NCBI GenBank assembly: GCA_905221605.1
Contig: CAJNDS010002396.1
Coordinates: forward strand, 136,501-200,500
Direction of reading: 5' to 3'
Source: Symbiodinium natans
Lineage: Eukaryota; Sar; Dinophyceae; Suessiales; Symbiodiniaceae
DNA: 64,000 nt
The notes beneath the pieces are model-generated. The model had not been told where the DNA came from. It was given only the letters and a program-made list of their open reading frames with translations, and ran no database searches. This document shows, piece after piece, positions 16,084-26,800 of this stretch; the stretch's first letter is position 1; every line of letters begins with the position of its first letter. The position numbers and the translations under genes are program-made.

Positions 16084-16153
16084 GAGGCTGCAGCCGTGGG
16101 GGCAAGATGGTGCCGCGTGTACCTTACCAAGGCCGCAGCTAACTACCAATATC
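16084..16153 (+). CDS. exon-like Ala-rich segment
   Basis: Frame LEAAAVGARWCRVYLTKAAA, similar in DNA and protein to the segment at 13787. Unrecognised; possibly a duplicated exon. Confidence 0.3.
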
Positions 16154-16574
16154 ATGTGCCTTTTCAGTGGATGCTTGGGAGGTCAAGGGCGAGGGGTTGG
16201 CTTTTTTTATTGGTTGGGGTTTAGGGATTGGGGTTTGGGGTTTAGGGTTTAGGGTTTAAGGGCGCTCTTGTAGAGAGTGCACGCCGTACGTCACCCATCT
16301 CTCGGCCGAGAGCCTGGAAGCAGTCCATTCCTCGATCTTCCCCTGAGCCTCGTGCAGTCGTAGCATCCTGTGGGCGTGCTAGGCCGCTAGGCATTAGCTG
16401 CCTTCGCCTATGAGATACAAAAAAGGTATTCATACATATACACACATGTGGATGAGGATGTGTTCATATATATATATATATACATATGCATTTATGTGTA
16501 TGTTTCTAGTTATTTGCTGGAAGTGGGATCATCAAAAATGTTTGTTCAGAGGGTACTACAGGGCCAACTGTAAC

Positions 16575-16640
16575 TGGGAGGTCTACTCCAAGGCCGCTCA
16601 AGTGGCAGACGGAAGGCTGGGCAGTTGCAGGGCTTATAGG
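16575..16640 (+). CDS. exon-like segment, unrecognised
   Basis: Frame EVYSKAAQVADGRLGSCRAY, similar to VYSQTAGVADQRPG at 14549. A GC donor (GCTGGGCAGTTGCAGGGC) may end the exon after ...VADG/R. TTTATAGGG-type repeats follow. Confidence 0.35.
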
Positions 16641-16764
16641 ATTTATAGGGTTTAACGGGTTTATAGGGCTTAAAGGGCATATGGTTTGTAAGGTTTCTCG
16701 GGTTTATAGGGTGTACGGGGTTGGTTACAGAGCCTCGAGGTCTAGGTTTTGCCCATAGCTACTA

Positions 16765-16929
16765 CCTAAGCAGTATCTACCTACAAAACAACACACAATG
16801 GTTGAAACTTTCCGAAGCTTGCTCCTTCCCGCATCCTGGCGACTAACTCTAGCTGTAGGGTTTTCTGGACGGTTGCCCCACGTGAACTACGACGACTTGA
16901 ACTCCACAAAGGGGTTAGCCACTTAGGGC
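16765..16929 (+). CDS. short open frame, unrecognised
   Basis: From ATG at 16798 it reads MVETFRSLLLPASWRLTLAV, then GFSGRLPHVNYDDLNSTKGLAT and TAG. Open upstream to about 16765. Could be a 43-aa small protein or an exon. Confidence 0.35.
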
Positions 16930-16944
16930 CTACAGTGACCCTCC

Positions 16945-17010
16945 ATGTTGCTCAAGTACAACTACCATGACACGAGCTTTGCCCTTGCAAGGGTTCTGGG
17001 GTACTGCCTG
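16945..17010 (+). CDS. exon-like segment, unrecognised
   Basis: Frame MLLKYNYHDTSFALARVLGY. A GC donor with context GCCCTTGCAAGGG lies after ...HDTSF, matching the SOD donors GCCCTTCGG and GCCCTTTCGG. Confidence 0.4.
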
Positions 17011-17311
17011 TGGGCACGGCCCTCACCCTTGCTGGCCTAAGCTCCGGCGGTCTCCGATTGGCTGGGACTTGGTTTCAATTTCGGTTACGTTAAGCTGCAA
17101 GGTGAAATCGTGTCATCATGCGTGCTTGCTTTTCTTGCAGTCGGGTTGAGGGATTACGGGTCCCAACCCTAGATCCAATCCCCTGTGCTGTCAAAAGGCC
17201 TGAAGCGAAGGGAGCCCGGATGCCCAAAAACATCAAAACCATACTAGGTAGGCCTTGGGATGCATCCTGTGTCTCACTCTCGAAAGCCTTTCGAGGACTC
17301 CAGGGGCCTTA

Positions 17312-17419
17312 TTTGGGATGTCCCTGATAGTAACAGTCCTTCAGAGGGATTAGAGCCCCCCCCCCCCCCCGAGTATAGTCCCGTTTAAGGACTGTTAGCA
17401 TAAGGGGGAACATCCCAAG
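17312..17419 (+). mobile_element. hairpin element, GGATGTTCCCC family, copy 2
   Basis: Ends TTTGGGATGTCC and GGGGGAACATCCCAAG are inverted, with inner arms AACAGTCCTT and AAGGACTGTT. An internal C run at about 17349-17362 is absent from copy 1. Confidence 0.85.
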
Positions 17420-17440
17420 GCCTGTTGTTATGGCCTTACA

Positions 17441-17555
17441 AGCGCATCCTTTTGCTGCCTTGGCTGCAGGCGCCAGAAGAGGGAGCTGCAGGTGCCTGCG
17501 AGATGCGAAGTTTTGCTCTAAAGCCTCGGCCCGACAGCCTATAGGCCACAAGCCC
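17441..17555 (+). CDS. exon-like segment, unrecognised
   Basis: Frame AALAAGARRGSCRCLRDAKF then CSKASARQPIGHKPREE. Followed by TTTAGGG filler. No family recognised. Confidence 0.3.
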
Positions 17556-17692
17556 AGAGAAGAAACCCCAAGCCCTTTTAGGGTTTAGGGTTTGGGGTTT
17601 AGGGTTCAGGGTTAGGGTTTAGGGCTCCCCCTTAAATTCCAGCTCACAGGGTGGAGGATCATTGGCACTCGTTGCCTCGGGCGTAAGGATCT

Positions 17693-17806
17693 AAGGGTCT
17701 ATAGGACCCAGAGTAGGCCCTTATCCCCGTTTTGTTAGGGGTTAGGTTCCCGTTTAAGCCCACCCTTAAAACCCAATAAGGGCACCCTTTTTTGATGTCC
17801 TAGGCT
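17693..17806 (+). mobile_element. diverged element related to 40594-40716
   Basis: Shares GGTTAGGTTCCCGTTTAAGCC and AATAAGGGCACCCTTTTTTG with the 237 and 40.6-kb copies. Terminal inverted repeats are weak here. Confidence 0.45.
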
Positions 17807-17979
17807 GCTCTTGGGTCTCGGGGTCTACCTGCTGAGGGTCCCCAGGATGCCGTGACTGCCTGAGTGCAACAGCACACCTTATCAGCACTTCGAGGTTTGG
17901 AACGGGCCTCTGGGCTTTCCATGTCCTCAACCCTAAACCCTAAACCCTTATAAGCCCTAAGCCCTAAACCCTAAGCCGT

Positions 17980-18071
17980 GAAGTGAAATGCCAACAGAGC
18001 TGCAGGGCCAGGACGCTGTGAGGCGTGAGTGCAGGCTTTGTAAGTGTATCACCCTACTTGAACCCTATTAG
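17980..18071 (+). CDS. exon-like segment, unrecognised
   Basis: Frame MPTELQGQDAVRRECRLCKC then ITLLEPY and TAG, following CCCTAAGCC filler. Low certainty. Confidence 0.3.
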
Positions 18072-18246
18072 CCCTATGAGCCCTATATACCCCCCATAAT
18101 CCTATATCCTGTGTACTCTGTAGCCAGTTTATCCCTAGAGACTCCACAGCCCCTTATGCAGGGGAACAAGCTACCCCCCCAAAGCCACGATTGCTTCTAA
18201 ACCCCGAAGTAACTCTAACCCCTAACGCCCTTAAGCCCTTCAACTC

Positions 18247-18348
18247 CTTAGTAGTAGAGTAGGTAACCTTTAACCTTTTTGGGTTAATATATTCCCCTTA
18301 TAATCCCAAAGGTTAACCTTTAAAACGCCGAGGTACTCGACAACTAAG
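18247..18348 (+). mobile_element. 102-bp CTTAGTAGTAG element, copy 2
   Basis: Nearly identical to 15360-15461 over its full 102 bp; ends CGACAACTAAG. Confidence 0.92.
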
Positions 18349-18467
18349 ACTCTAATCTGGGGCGCGAATCCTAAACCCCAAAACCCAAAACCCTGCAACC
18401 CTAAATCCTGAACCCCTTTGTCGAAGGTTCCGCCCGGCCTCCGTGTGCCCGTTTTGTACTTTTTAGG

Positions 18468-18552
18468 CTCGATGCCGCTTAGTCCGAGCCTCGGAGCCAG
18501 CGCTTTGCCGATCCTGGCGCTGCGCGGCTGCATTTTTGGCGGTTGGCTGTTT
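18468..18552 (+). CDS. exon-like hydrophobic segment
   Basis: After TTTTTAG the frame reads SMPLSPSLGASALPILALRG then CIFGGWLF and stop, possibly part of a membrane segment. Alternative frames are also open. Confidence 0.35.
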
Positions 18553-19037
18553 TAGGGTTTAGGGTTAAGGGTTAAGGGTTTAGGGTTAAAAGTGTTTAAA
18601 GGGTGAAAAGGGTTCGAAGGGTTTGGGGCTTTATAGGGTTTTCTGCAGGGTTTGGGGTTGAGGGTTTGGGTTTAGTTGCGGGGTGTTCATGACAGGTGAC
18701 ATTTTGTGCAAGATAGCAGGTCTGAGGCGGGGAGGGGGGGGAGGGGAGGAGGGAGGGCGCGGGAAGAGAGAGGGGGGGAGGACCCAAAAACGGTCCGGAA
18801 CAGGGGGCTCTCAAGGCTCGTAGGTCGCAGGGGAGGTCGGGAAAAGGTTTCAGAGCTCGGGAAAGTTTAGGGCAGGGTTCAAGGTTAGTCGGGACATTCG
18901 GGTTCAGCATGGTTTCGAGGGGACCCAAAAGTGGATAACTGGGTTCCGGAGGGTTTGGGGTGGGGGGTGGGGAGTCCAGGGTTACTTTAATTTAGACACA
19001 TGAGTCCCTAGTTAGAGGCTGCCGTTCCTATCTTTCA

Positions 19038-19112
19038 GGAATCTCCTGTTGCGTAGCTGCAGTACAAACTTCAAAGCAACCTTTCGTCCTCGATCGTTGC
19101 ATGGTGATCTTG
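19038..19112 (+). CDS. exon-like segment, unrecognised
   Basis: Frame ISCCVAAVQTSKQPFVLDRC then MVIL and TGA, following TTTCAG. Low to moderate support. Confidence 0.3.
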
Positions 19113-19456
19113 TGAGTGCATGTGGTGTGTAGATTGGCCACCTGAAAGCTCAATTTTGCCGAGCTCAAGAGGCCTAAGCCATGTACACTGTCTTCCAGTA
19201 ACTGGTAGTTCCATCTTGAAGCCAACTATTCTAGAAAAGCGGGTGTGTGTGTGTGTGCATGTAGTGCTCAGGGCTAAGTAGAAGATGAAGAAGCCTCCCT
19301 GAAGCCACTCCGCAGGCTTCACACGCCCCGCGTGGTGCCTTGGACACACTACGGTGGCCTGAGGATCTCGCACCAAACCCCACGCCCTCAATACCCTGAA
19401 CGCCTTACATAACACAACCTACGCCCAACCCAGAATCCCCACATTTCTTACTTCTA

Positions 19457-19507
19457 GGGCAAGTCATGGCCGCATCGACAAGTGTACGCTACAAGGGCAA
19501 GCTTACT
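19457..19507 (+). CDS. exon-like segment, unrecognised
   Basis: After TTCTAGG the frame reads MAASTSVRYKGKLTLGTP, or in another phase GKSWPHRQVYATRASLL. Short and ambiguous. Confidence 0.3.
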
Positions 19508-19559
19508 TTAGGTACACCCTGAACCGAAGTAGGGGCACTCCCCGGGTTCACACCAGTTC

Positions 19560-19613
19560 AGGGTTTAGGGTTTAGGGTTTAGGGTTTAGGGTTTAGGGTT
19601 TAGGGTTTAGGGC
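19560..19613 (+). repeat. telomere-like (TTTAGGG)n array
   Basis: About eight TTTAGGG units. Confidence 0.9.
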
Positions 19614-19904
19614 GTTGAGCTATAGGATTCCCGATCATGCCACGTTATCCTTGGCTGTGGAAGCGACTTCCTTAGGGGTTCAGCGTCTGGGAGGTTCGGC
19701 CACAGGCTAGGCAATCTTGCACGCGACGTCGCTTCCCTCAATCAAGTTTGTCGGGCCTGAGTCTTAAGTTGAGGCACCGATCTTTGGGAAGTCAGCAAGT
19801 CCTCTAAGCCCTATACACCGTGGACTTCGACCCTTACAAGGGCCCTAACCCCTAAAGCCGCTAACCCAACGCCCCAGACTTCGACCCCTGCACCCCCGCA
19901 GCGA

Positions 19905-20180
19905 AGGTGTGAGATCTACCATGGCAAGCTCAGATCAGCCGCCCTTCCGCAGCTGGGAGCTCCTGAGTCCCAAGCCCCCGCAACGGGTGTAGGGTTTAGG
20001 GTTTAGGGTTTAGGGTTTAGGGTTTAGGGTTTAGGGTTTAGGGTTTAGGGTTTTTCAGCCAGAGGCGCCGGTGCCGTCTGAATTCTTCCATGGTCGGTGC
20101 CCCAACCAAAGACGAAGCATCTTTATCGAGCTCGACACCGCAACTCCCAAGCCCAATCCTGGTCTTGCTTGGCCTGTAGG
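19905..20180 (+). CDS. two exon-like segments around a TTTAGGG array
   Basis: Segment one (about 19905-19990) reads CEIYHGKLRSAALPQLGAPE or, in another phase, MASSDQPPFRSWELLSPKPP. A TTTAGGG array fills 19988-20054. Segment two after TTTTTCAG (20058-20180) reads PEAPVPSEFFHGRCPNQRRS then IFIELDTATPKPNPGLAWP, with a rival frame MVGAPTKDEASLSSSTPQLP. Several frames look coding, so phase is uncertain. No family recognised. Confidence 0.4.
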
Positions 20181-20749
20181 GCTTCTGGGTCTGTAGGGCA
20201 TTGGCTTTGGCAATGGGATGGCTTTCTTTTATGCGGATGTCGCAGTCTACCCTCCATCTTTGGCGCTCGTGACAACCGAAAAACCGAGGGCCCACGATAG
20301 ATCAACTTACGCCCAAAAACACCCCCTACAAAACCTAAAAGCCAGTAAACCCTAAACCCAAGTCACCAAGCACCGAACCCCAAACCGACATGACGAAAGC
20401 CCTAAACTTAAACCCTACAACCCTAAACCCACATCATTCCTTGTTTGAGCGGAGTGCTACAACGGGGCGCCATTCTGTTATCAGGTCACTGAGCAACTGA
20501 GACAGCCCCAAAAACCCACATCACCAAAGTGGCGCCCCAAACCCTAAATCAAACCCTACCCTACACCGCCGAAGCCCGACGCCCTACACCCCCCTAAACC
20601 CGGCACCGTAAACCCTACACCCCCTACACCCTAAACCCTAAACCCACAACCCCCTTCACTCTTCACCCTACACTCCAAAAAACCCTAAACCCTGCACCCC
20701 CTAGACCCTAAATCCTAAACCCTACACATAAACCCTACAGCCCAAACAC

Positions 20750-20759
20750 TAAACCCTGC

Positions 20760-20799
<40 letters not shown>

Positions 20800-20900
20800 A
20801 CCCCGCCCTGAACTCCTTAAACCCCAAGCCCCCCTGAACCCTAAACCCTAAACCCTAAAGCCTAAACCCTAAACCCTAAACCCTAAACCCTAAACCCTAA
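20750..20900 (+). repeat. poly-C tract and CCCTAAA repeats
   Basis: A pure C run of about 38 nt (20762-20799), with CCCTAAA-type repeats on both sides. Such a run is also an assembly risk. Confidence 0.9.
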
Positions 20901-20945
20901 ACCCTAGCCCTACACCCCAAACCCCAAACCCCAAACGCCCCCCTC

Positions 20946-21011
20946 GAAGGGCGGCCCAGCCCCCTTCGGGCACTCCGAGCATGCCAGAATCCCTTCGCAG
21001 GCCGTGCCTTA
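20946..21011 (+). CDS. exon-like segment, unrecognised
   Basis: Frame SKGGPAPFGHSEHARIPSQA then VP and TAG; between CCCCAAAC filler and TTTTGGGG filler. Orientation and phase fit a + strand exon. Confidence 0.35.
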
Positions 21012-21880
21012 GGGCTTAGGGATTTTTTTTGGGCTAATAAGGGTTTCGGGATAAGGGGTTTTGGGGGTTTTGGGGGGTTTAGGGGTTTTGGGTTTAGCAT
21101 TTTGTTTGGGTTTTTTCGGTGTTAGGGCTTTGGTGTTTCAGGGCTGTAGGGGTTTTGGGGGTTTTTAGGGCTAGGGTCTAGGGTTTGCAGGATGCTATCG
21201 GTTAGATTATTATTGCTTTTCTCCGTCTTCTCCTTTTCCTGGGCGGGGGTGTATAGGTTGTAGATATTGGGTCTCTGCAGGGTTTATTCTACTTTTGGTG
21301 AGAGGGTGTCCAGGGTTCAGCTTGTTCGTGTTGCTCTTTTCTTCTTTCAAGTTTTTGGGGTCAGGGTTTAGGGTTTAGGGTCCGCGTCAGGTCGGCTTTG
21401 GGATTCGTTCTGATGTGAGATCTTCTGGGTCTCAGTATTTGTTTTGGGTTTCGGCCGGAAGTAGGGGTTTCGGGGCTGCCCGAGGCTTGGTTTCCGATAG
21501 CCGATGATGAGTACCCCAAGTAAGGTCACAGCCACTAATAGCTAGAGCTACAGACACACACACACACACACGACCCAACTCCTCGAAAACAAGGCCCCCA
21601 AATGGGAGGCTCTTAAGCCCTACGAATACAACCTGAGACAAGCACAGCTAAATCCTCAACGCCTCAACGCCTTGAAATCCTCTCAATCCCCCCGACGCAT
21701 GAAACCCTGAACCCTCTGAACCCTGAACCCTACCGTCCTTCCCTGTTGGTTTTGCTATGGTTAGGGCTTAGGTTTGAGGGGTTACGGGATCAATGCAATT
21801 CCAAATAAGAGGGCCTACATTGAGTGAACCTCAGGTGCTATGAGCCCTAAATGCCCTGAGCCTTGGAATCCATTTCCCTT
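21012..21880. other. intronic stretch
   Basis: G-rich TTTTGGGG/TTTAGGG-like sequence to about 21400, a short (CA)n at about 21551-21569, then mixed sequence with some CCCTGAA repeats. No clear exon seen. Confidence 0.4.
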
Positions 21881-21884
21881 CCAG

Positions 21885-22019
21885 GCTCTCCGTTACAAAC
21901 CCGATCGTCTTCTCTTCTACAGCCTGGGCGGCCCTGTGCGTAGGCAATGTACCAGTTTGTTGGCTTTTTTGCGTGCCATGGTAAAATGCGGGCTTTATAA
22001 ATGCGCCGAAATCCACTGA
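21885..22019 (+). CDS. exon-like segment with clear acceptor
   Basis: A pyrimidine-rich acceptor (CATTTCCCTTCCAG) leads into ALRYKPDRLLFYSLGGPVRR, open to a TGA at 22017. A GC donor with context GCGGCCCTGTG, like R2 intron 11 (GCGGCCCGGC), lies after ...LLFYSL, so the exon may end near 21930. It could be an upstream exon of gene Y. Confidence 0.5.
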   Translation, partial: ALRYKPDRLLFYSLGGPVRRQCTSLLAFLRAMVKCGLYKCAEIH

Positions 22020-22288
22020 GCCCGAAACCCGAAAACAATCCTGCTGTCTGTGAACTGCACCACAGCAGTCGAGTAGGGAGCCCTCAACGCATTGCTGTGT
22101 GGATGATCATGCCTCGAAAAATCTCTAGGACTAACCTTTAGCTTCCTCAGGAGCTCAAGATTTAAGGGTTTGGGTCTCGGGTTTGTCGTTGCTCGACCGA
22201 AATCCGAAACTCCCTAAACCCTGAACCCTAAACCCTACAACCGAGACCCTACACCCTAGGTAGGAATCTAGGGCTCTTGGGTTCAAGA

Positions 22289-22426
22289 ATGGGGCCAAGC
22301 CTTCTCTCCGTGGTGGAAGATAGTTTGTTCATGTGCAGTACAGGCACAAGGAAGACACATCTCAATTCTGGGTTTGGGCTTCAGGCAGGGAACTTGTTTT
22401 GTTTGGCATGCTTTTTGCCCTTTTAG
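22289..22426 (+). CDS. short open frame, 45 aa, unrecognised
   Basis: MGPSLLSVVEDSLFMCSTGT, then RKTHLNSGFGLQAGNLFCLA and CFLPF, TAG. Natural composition and a hydrophobic C-terminus. Could be an exon. Confidence 0.35.
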   Translation: MGPSLLSVVEDSLFMCSTGTRKTHLNSGFGLQAGNLFCLACFLPF

Positions 22427-22527
22427 GAAGGGATAGGGTAAACCAAAAAGCCCAAAGCCCTAAAATGCCCTTAAGCCCCAAAAGCCATCCTAACATGAAT
22501 TAAGGTAGCTTTCCTGGGGGTTCTAAC

Positions 22528-22755
22528 ATGAATTTTCCTGGGGATCCTGATGCAATCAAGCCGGAAAGCCCGTTCTTGAGCATCCCTTACTCTGCCTACG
22601 TCTTTCAGCGATATTGTTCTGCCCAGAGGATCACATGTAGGTTGTTTGGTTTTACGATTCCGGGGTTTACGGTTCTTGAGACTTATCCACCATCGCCAGG
22701 GAGGTGTCTCTACGAACCCCTGTTTCCTACCATGCCCTCTAACCCTAAACTCTAA
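22528..22755 (+). CDS. open frame, 75 aa, unrecognised
   Basis: Begins MNFPGDPDAIKPESPFLSIP and continues through YSAYVFQRYCSAQRITCRLF. Its last codons lie in telomere-like filler, so at most the first ~65 codons are coding. No family recognised. Confidence 0.35.
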   Translation: MNFPGDPDAIKPESPFLSIPYSAYVFQRYCSAQRITCRLFGFTIPGFTVLETYPPSPGRCLYEPLFPTMPSNPKL

Positions 22756-22782
22756 ACCCCAAACCCTAAGCTTTAGCTAAAG

Positions 22783-22878
22783 CCCCCCCCCCCCCGCCCC
22801 CCCCCCCCCCCCCCCCCCCGCCCCCCCCCCCCCCGCCCCCCCCCCCCCGCCCCCCCCCCCCCCCCGCCCCCCCCCCCG

Positions 22879-22918
<40 letters not shown>

Positions 22919-22938
22919 GCCCCCCCCCCCCCCCCCCG
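22783..22938 (+). repeat. poly-C tract with sparse G/T
   Basis: About 155 nt almost entirely C with isolated G or T. The glycine frame on the opposite strand is spurious. Confidence 0.97.
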
Positions 22939-23033
22939 CTCGGGGACAGGTTATGCCATTTGGCAGGTCCCAGAGGCCAGAGCCTCGCAAAAGTTTTCGC
23001 TTGTTCAAGTTCAGGGGCTGTAAGGTCTTAAAA

Positions 23034-23135
23034 CTTAGTAGTAGAGTAGGTAACCTTTAACCTTTTTGGGTTAGTATATTCCCCTTATAATCCCAAAGGT
23101 TAACCTTTAAAACCCCGAGGTTCTGGACAACTAAG
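23034..23135 (+). mobile_element. 102-bp CTTAGTAGTAG element, copy 3
   Basis: Full length, ends CTGGACAACTAAG; nearly identical to copies 1 and 2. Confidence 0.92.
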
Positions 23136-23898
23136 AAGGGTACCGGTAGAGGATCTAGGGTTTAGTGTGGAAGGTTTAGGGTGTAGGGTTTAGGGGTTTA
23201 GGGGTCAGGGTACCGGTATAGGCTTTATGGTTTAGGGTTTGTGCGCTTTTGACACTCAGGTTTTGGGGCAGTTTGGGCTCTAATCGTTTGAGGCTTCCGG
23301 GGTCGAGGGTGTCTGGTTTTGGGTTTAGGTTGGCTTAGGGTCGAGCTTGGAGTTACGGAGTCTAGGATCTGGAGTTCGGGGTTTGAGGTTTAGTTGGGCG
23401 CTGGATGCCGCTGGTAAAAGGATGCAGGACTTACTCTGCGTTTAGGCGGAGGGACTGCGTGTGCTGCTTTACCTGGTTTAGGGCTTAGGGAAATCGCTCC
23501 TCTTTCGGTTGAGGTGGTTGCCTCATCTGTCGGATGTGAGGTTCAACCTCGACTCACGAAGGAATGGGCACCATAACATCTAGTAGGGGGAGCCTTCCTT
23601 TAATGGGCCTAGCCACAACATTCTAGCCCGGCCGGTTTGCTCAGGGTTTATTGCGCAGGGTAGTATTAGATCATGAATCTCTGCCTGGTGGTTCATGGAC
23701 TGTAGCCGTAGAGTACTGTAGTAGCTCTGGGTCGGGAACTGAAGCTCTCTTGTGACCTCATCAGTGCCGCTTGGCAAACTTAAGACCTCGACCTAAACCC
23801 AAACCCCTGAACCCTAGACCCTAAACTCTAAAGCCGAAACCCTAAACCTTAAACCCGAAAACCTTAAACCCTAAACCCTAAACCCTAAACCCATTGAG

Positions 23899-26800
23899 GC
23901 CCCACTGAACAGCCCGGAGCTTTTGCGCGAGCAGCTGCAGCACCCTGGATGGAGCCTTCAGAGTTTAGTGGGTTTAGGGTTTAGGGTTTTAGGGCTTAGG
24001 ATCCAGGGTTTTAGGTTCAGGGTTTAGGATTCTTGGTTGTAGGGTCTAAGTTCTTCAGTGTTCTAGCCCCCCCAAATAGTAGGATTCCCATATCCCCACA
24101 TAGTATAGTGCATGGATCATCGGCCTCTTCTCCACCCGGTACAAGCCTGGCTCGTGGGTAGTTGTGACTGCGGGTCGAAGTCGGGGAGCCTCAGTGAATC
24201 ACGGTTGCAGCCCTTGTGGGTGGCACTTAGAACTTAGAAGCCTACTTCCATGAGCCTTCAAGTACTTCTAGGGTGGCAGTAGTCTACGTCAGACCCCTTA
24301 CTAACCTGACCCCACTGAGAGCACCGCGGAGGCTGCGCATCCGAAGCATCCCAGTGCCATCCAGCAGCCCCCGCTACCAGCAGTTCAAGGAGTGTCAGCC
24401 TCAGCTGAGCGGAATGCGTCGGGCGGAAACACCCCCCCCTGGGCCCCCCCCCTGGTTCTTAGTAGGGAATGAGGGCAGTAGGGCCATATATATATATATA
24501 TGTATGTATATATGTATATATACCCCTTAAAAGGACTATGTAGCTGTATCTTGAGCAACAGGTACATGTGCCGAATGAGGATGCTTTGCTGAGTAAGGGG
24601 TACATAGGTTCCGACCTCAAAATCCCGAAGCCCGTCTACACCCTTGTCTACACCGAGAAAAGTTTAAACGAAACCTTCAGCTCCTATACCCTAAGGGCTC
24701 CATGTCCTCTTTCATTTGAGAGGCGGGGTGGGCTTCCAGGATAGATCGGGTATCGGGTTTATGGTTTACAACTTAGGTTGCATAACGGTTGGCGAGAGCC
24801 GAGGAGAGAGAGAAGTTGCCTTGACCCGTACCGGTATTCCTGGGGGCTGAGGCTTATAAACCCCTGTAACCCTAGCAAACCAGGCCCTTAACCTCTCGTT
24901 GAACACAACAAGGTCGCACTTTTTGCTTGGTACTGGGCAACACCCTAAGCCCTAAACCCTAAACCCAAACCCCAGCCCCTAAACCCTAAACCCTAAACCC
25001 TAAACCCTAAACCCTAAACCGCTATATAAACCCTAAACCCTAAACCCTTACGGCGCCAGGCAAAGCCGTTGGTAGTCCCAAGTCTGAACCGACTCCCCAA
25101 ACCAGGGTTTATGGTTCAAGGTTTAGGATTTAGGGGTCAGGGTTTCGGGTTCAAGAGTTTTGGGATTAGGATTTAGGGTTCAAGGGTGTAGGTTTGGGGA
25201 TGTGTTTAAGCGCTTTGGGTTCAACTACTGGTGTGGGGCCTAGGGCTTCGCATGCAGTTGGATAGGTTGAACTTTGAGCGATCTTCTTTTTTTTCTGTTT
25301 CGCATGTTCCGGTGATGACACGGGTTGTTCCCTGACAGGAACCCAGTCCACTTGAACCATGAATCTTGACCCATAACTCCAAGCAACCCGGAAATTGGAT
25401 TTTCCTGTGAAGGTACTACACCCGAGAGCACGACCTGCAGCTGCAAGAGTACAAGGCTTTAGGGTTTAGGGTTTAAGGTTTAGGGTCTGTTGGTGTGGGT
25501 GTGTGGGTGTGTGGGTGTGTGGGTGTGTGGGTGTGTGGGTGTGTGGGTGTGTGGGAGGGGAGGGCGTTCGGGTTCGGGTTCAGGACTTAGGCTAGTTGGT
25601 GCGGGAGGTGGGTGTTGAGGGCTTCAGATTTGGGGTGTACGGTTTTCTCGCTTGGGGGCTTGGTCCAGGGCCCAAGCTATGCGATATTTCTCGGATTGCT
25701 CAGCGTATTTGGAGGTCCCTGCGAACGTATAGTAGGGTTATACGTACCCCCCCCCCCCCCCCCCAAGAATCCCCAAAAAGACAAGATTACGTGTCACTAT
25801 AGTACAGCCATCTTGCTTATGACCACGGTATTAAAACAAAACCATGAACCTGCATACAAGGGGGCATCAGAGTCCAGTCCGGAAGCCCTTAGAATCTCCG
25901 GGGGGGGTACTTCCCTGCTCTTCGACCAAGCTCCCTTAATATGGCGAAACCTGTCCACATGGTCACTTCTCTAAGATATGGTGCCTTCCCCTACAAAAAG
26001 GGGCTCTTTGAGTAGCCCCTTGCGTAAGAAGGTGGCGCACAAGAAGTGGCAGCAGAGTACTGCCGCTTTCAACTGGCGGGCGTTTGCGCAAGGCTTGGGC
26101 GCGCCCAGGCTGAAGTATTAGGGTTTAGGGTTGTAGCGTTTAGGGTTTTAGGGTTTAGGCTTTCGGGGTTTAGGGTTCAACCGTCCTTGATTGCTCTTGT
26201 TGGTCGGTGTGTTTGCCTTTGCTTGTTGAATGTCCGTTCGTCATCTCTGAATCTGTCCACTGGTTTCTGTCGTTTAGCAATTCAGCAGTCTTGCTTTCTG
26301 AGCATTCGCCACCCCGCCGTTGACCGAATGTGTTTCTTGAACGTCGCTGTTCTCGGGTCCACTGTAAGCCTTAAACTCTGAGCCCCACAAACCCTAAGCC
26401 CCATGGGACCCACGCGCCCTTGAGAGTGAATGGCTCTAACCGAAGGAATGGACACATGGGCTTGGAGAGTTAGCGAGCTGCTACGTTACCGTTACTGTAG
26501 CCACATGGATGTGGGGTTTAACCCTAAACCCTGAACCCTAAACCCTAAACCCTAAACCCTAAACCCTAAACCCTAAACCCTAAACCCTAAACCCTAAACC
26601 CTAAACCCTAAACCCTTAGGTTGGCGTGCTCATCCTCTCCGCCGCCTTCGCTGTGCTGGAATACCACTACGGTGGGCTCCTGCTTGTTGCCCTGTTTTGT
26701 TTGACCCTGAACCCCTGAAAGTACCCCTACCCCCTGGTTCTTAGCAGGAAATGAGGGAATTAGAGCCCTATATATGCCCTTTAAAGGATTCTACAGGGTA

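Noticed and set aside
23580-23777. 65-codon minus-strand frame (MPSGTDEVTRELQ...)
   Set aside because: Natural-looking, but no domain or splice context, and on the strand opposite to all supported genes.
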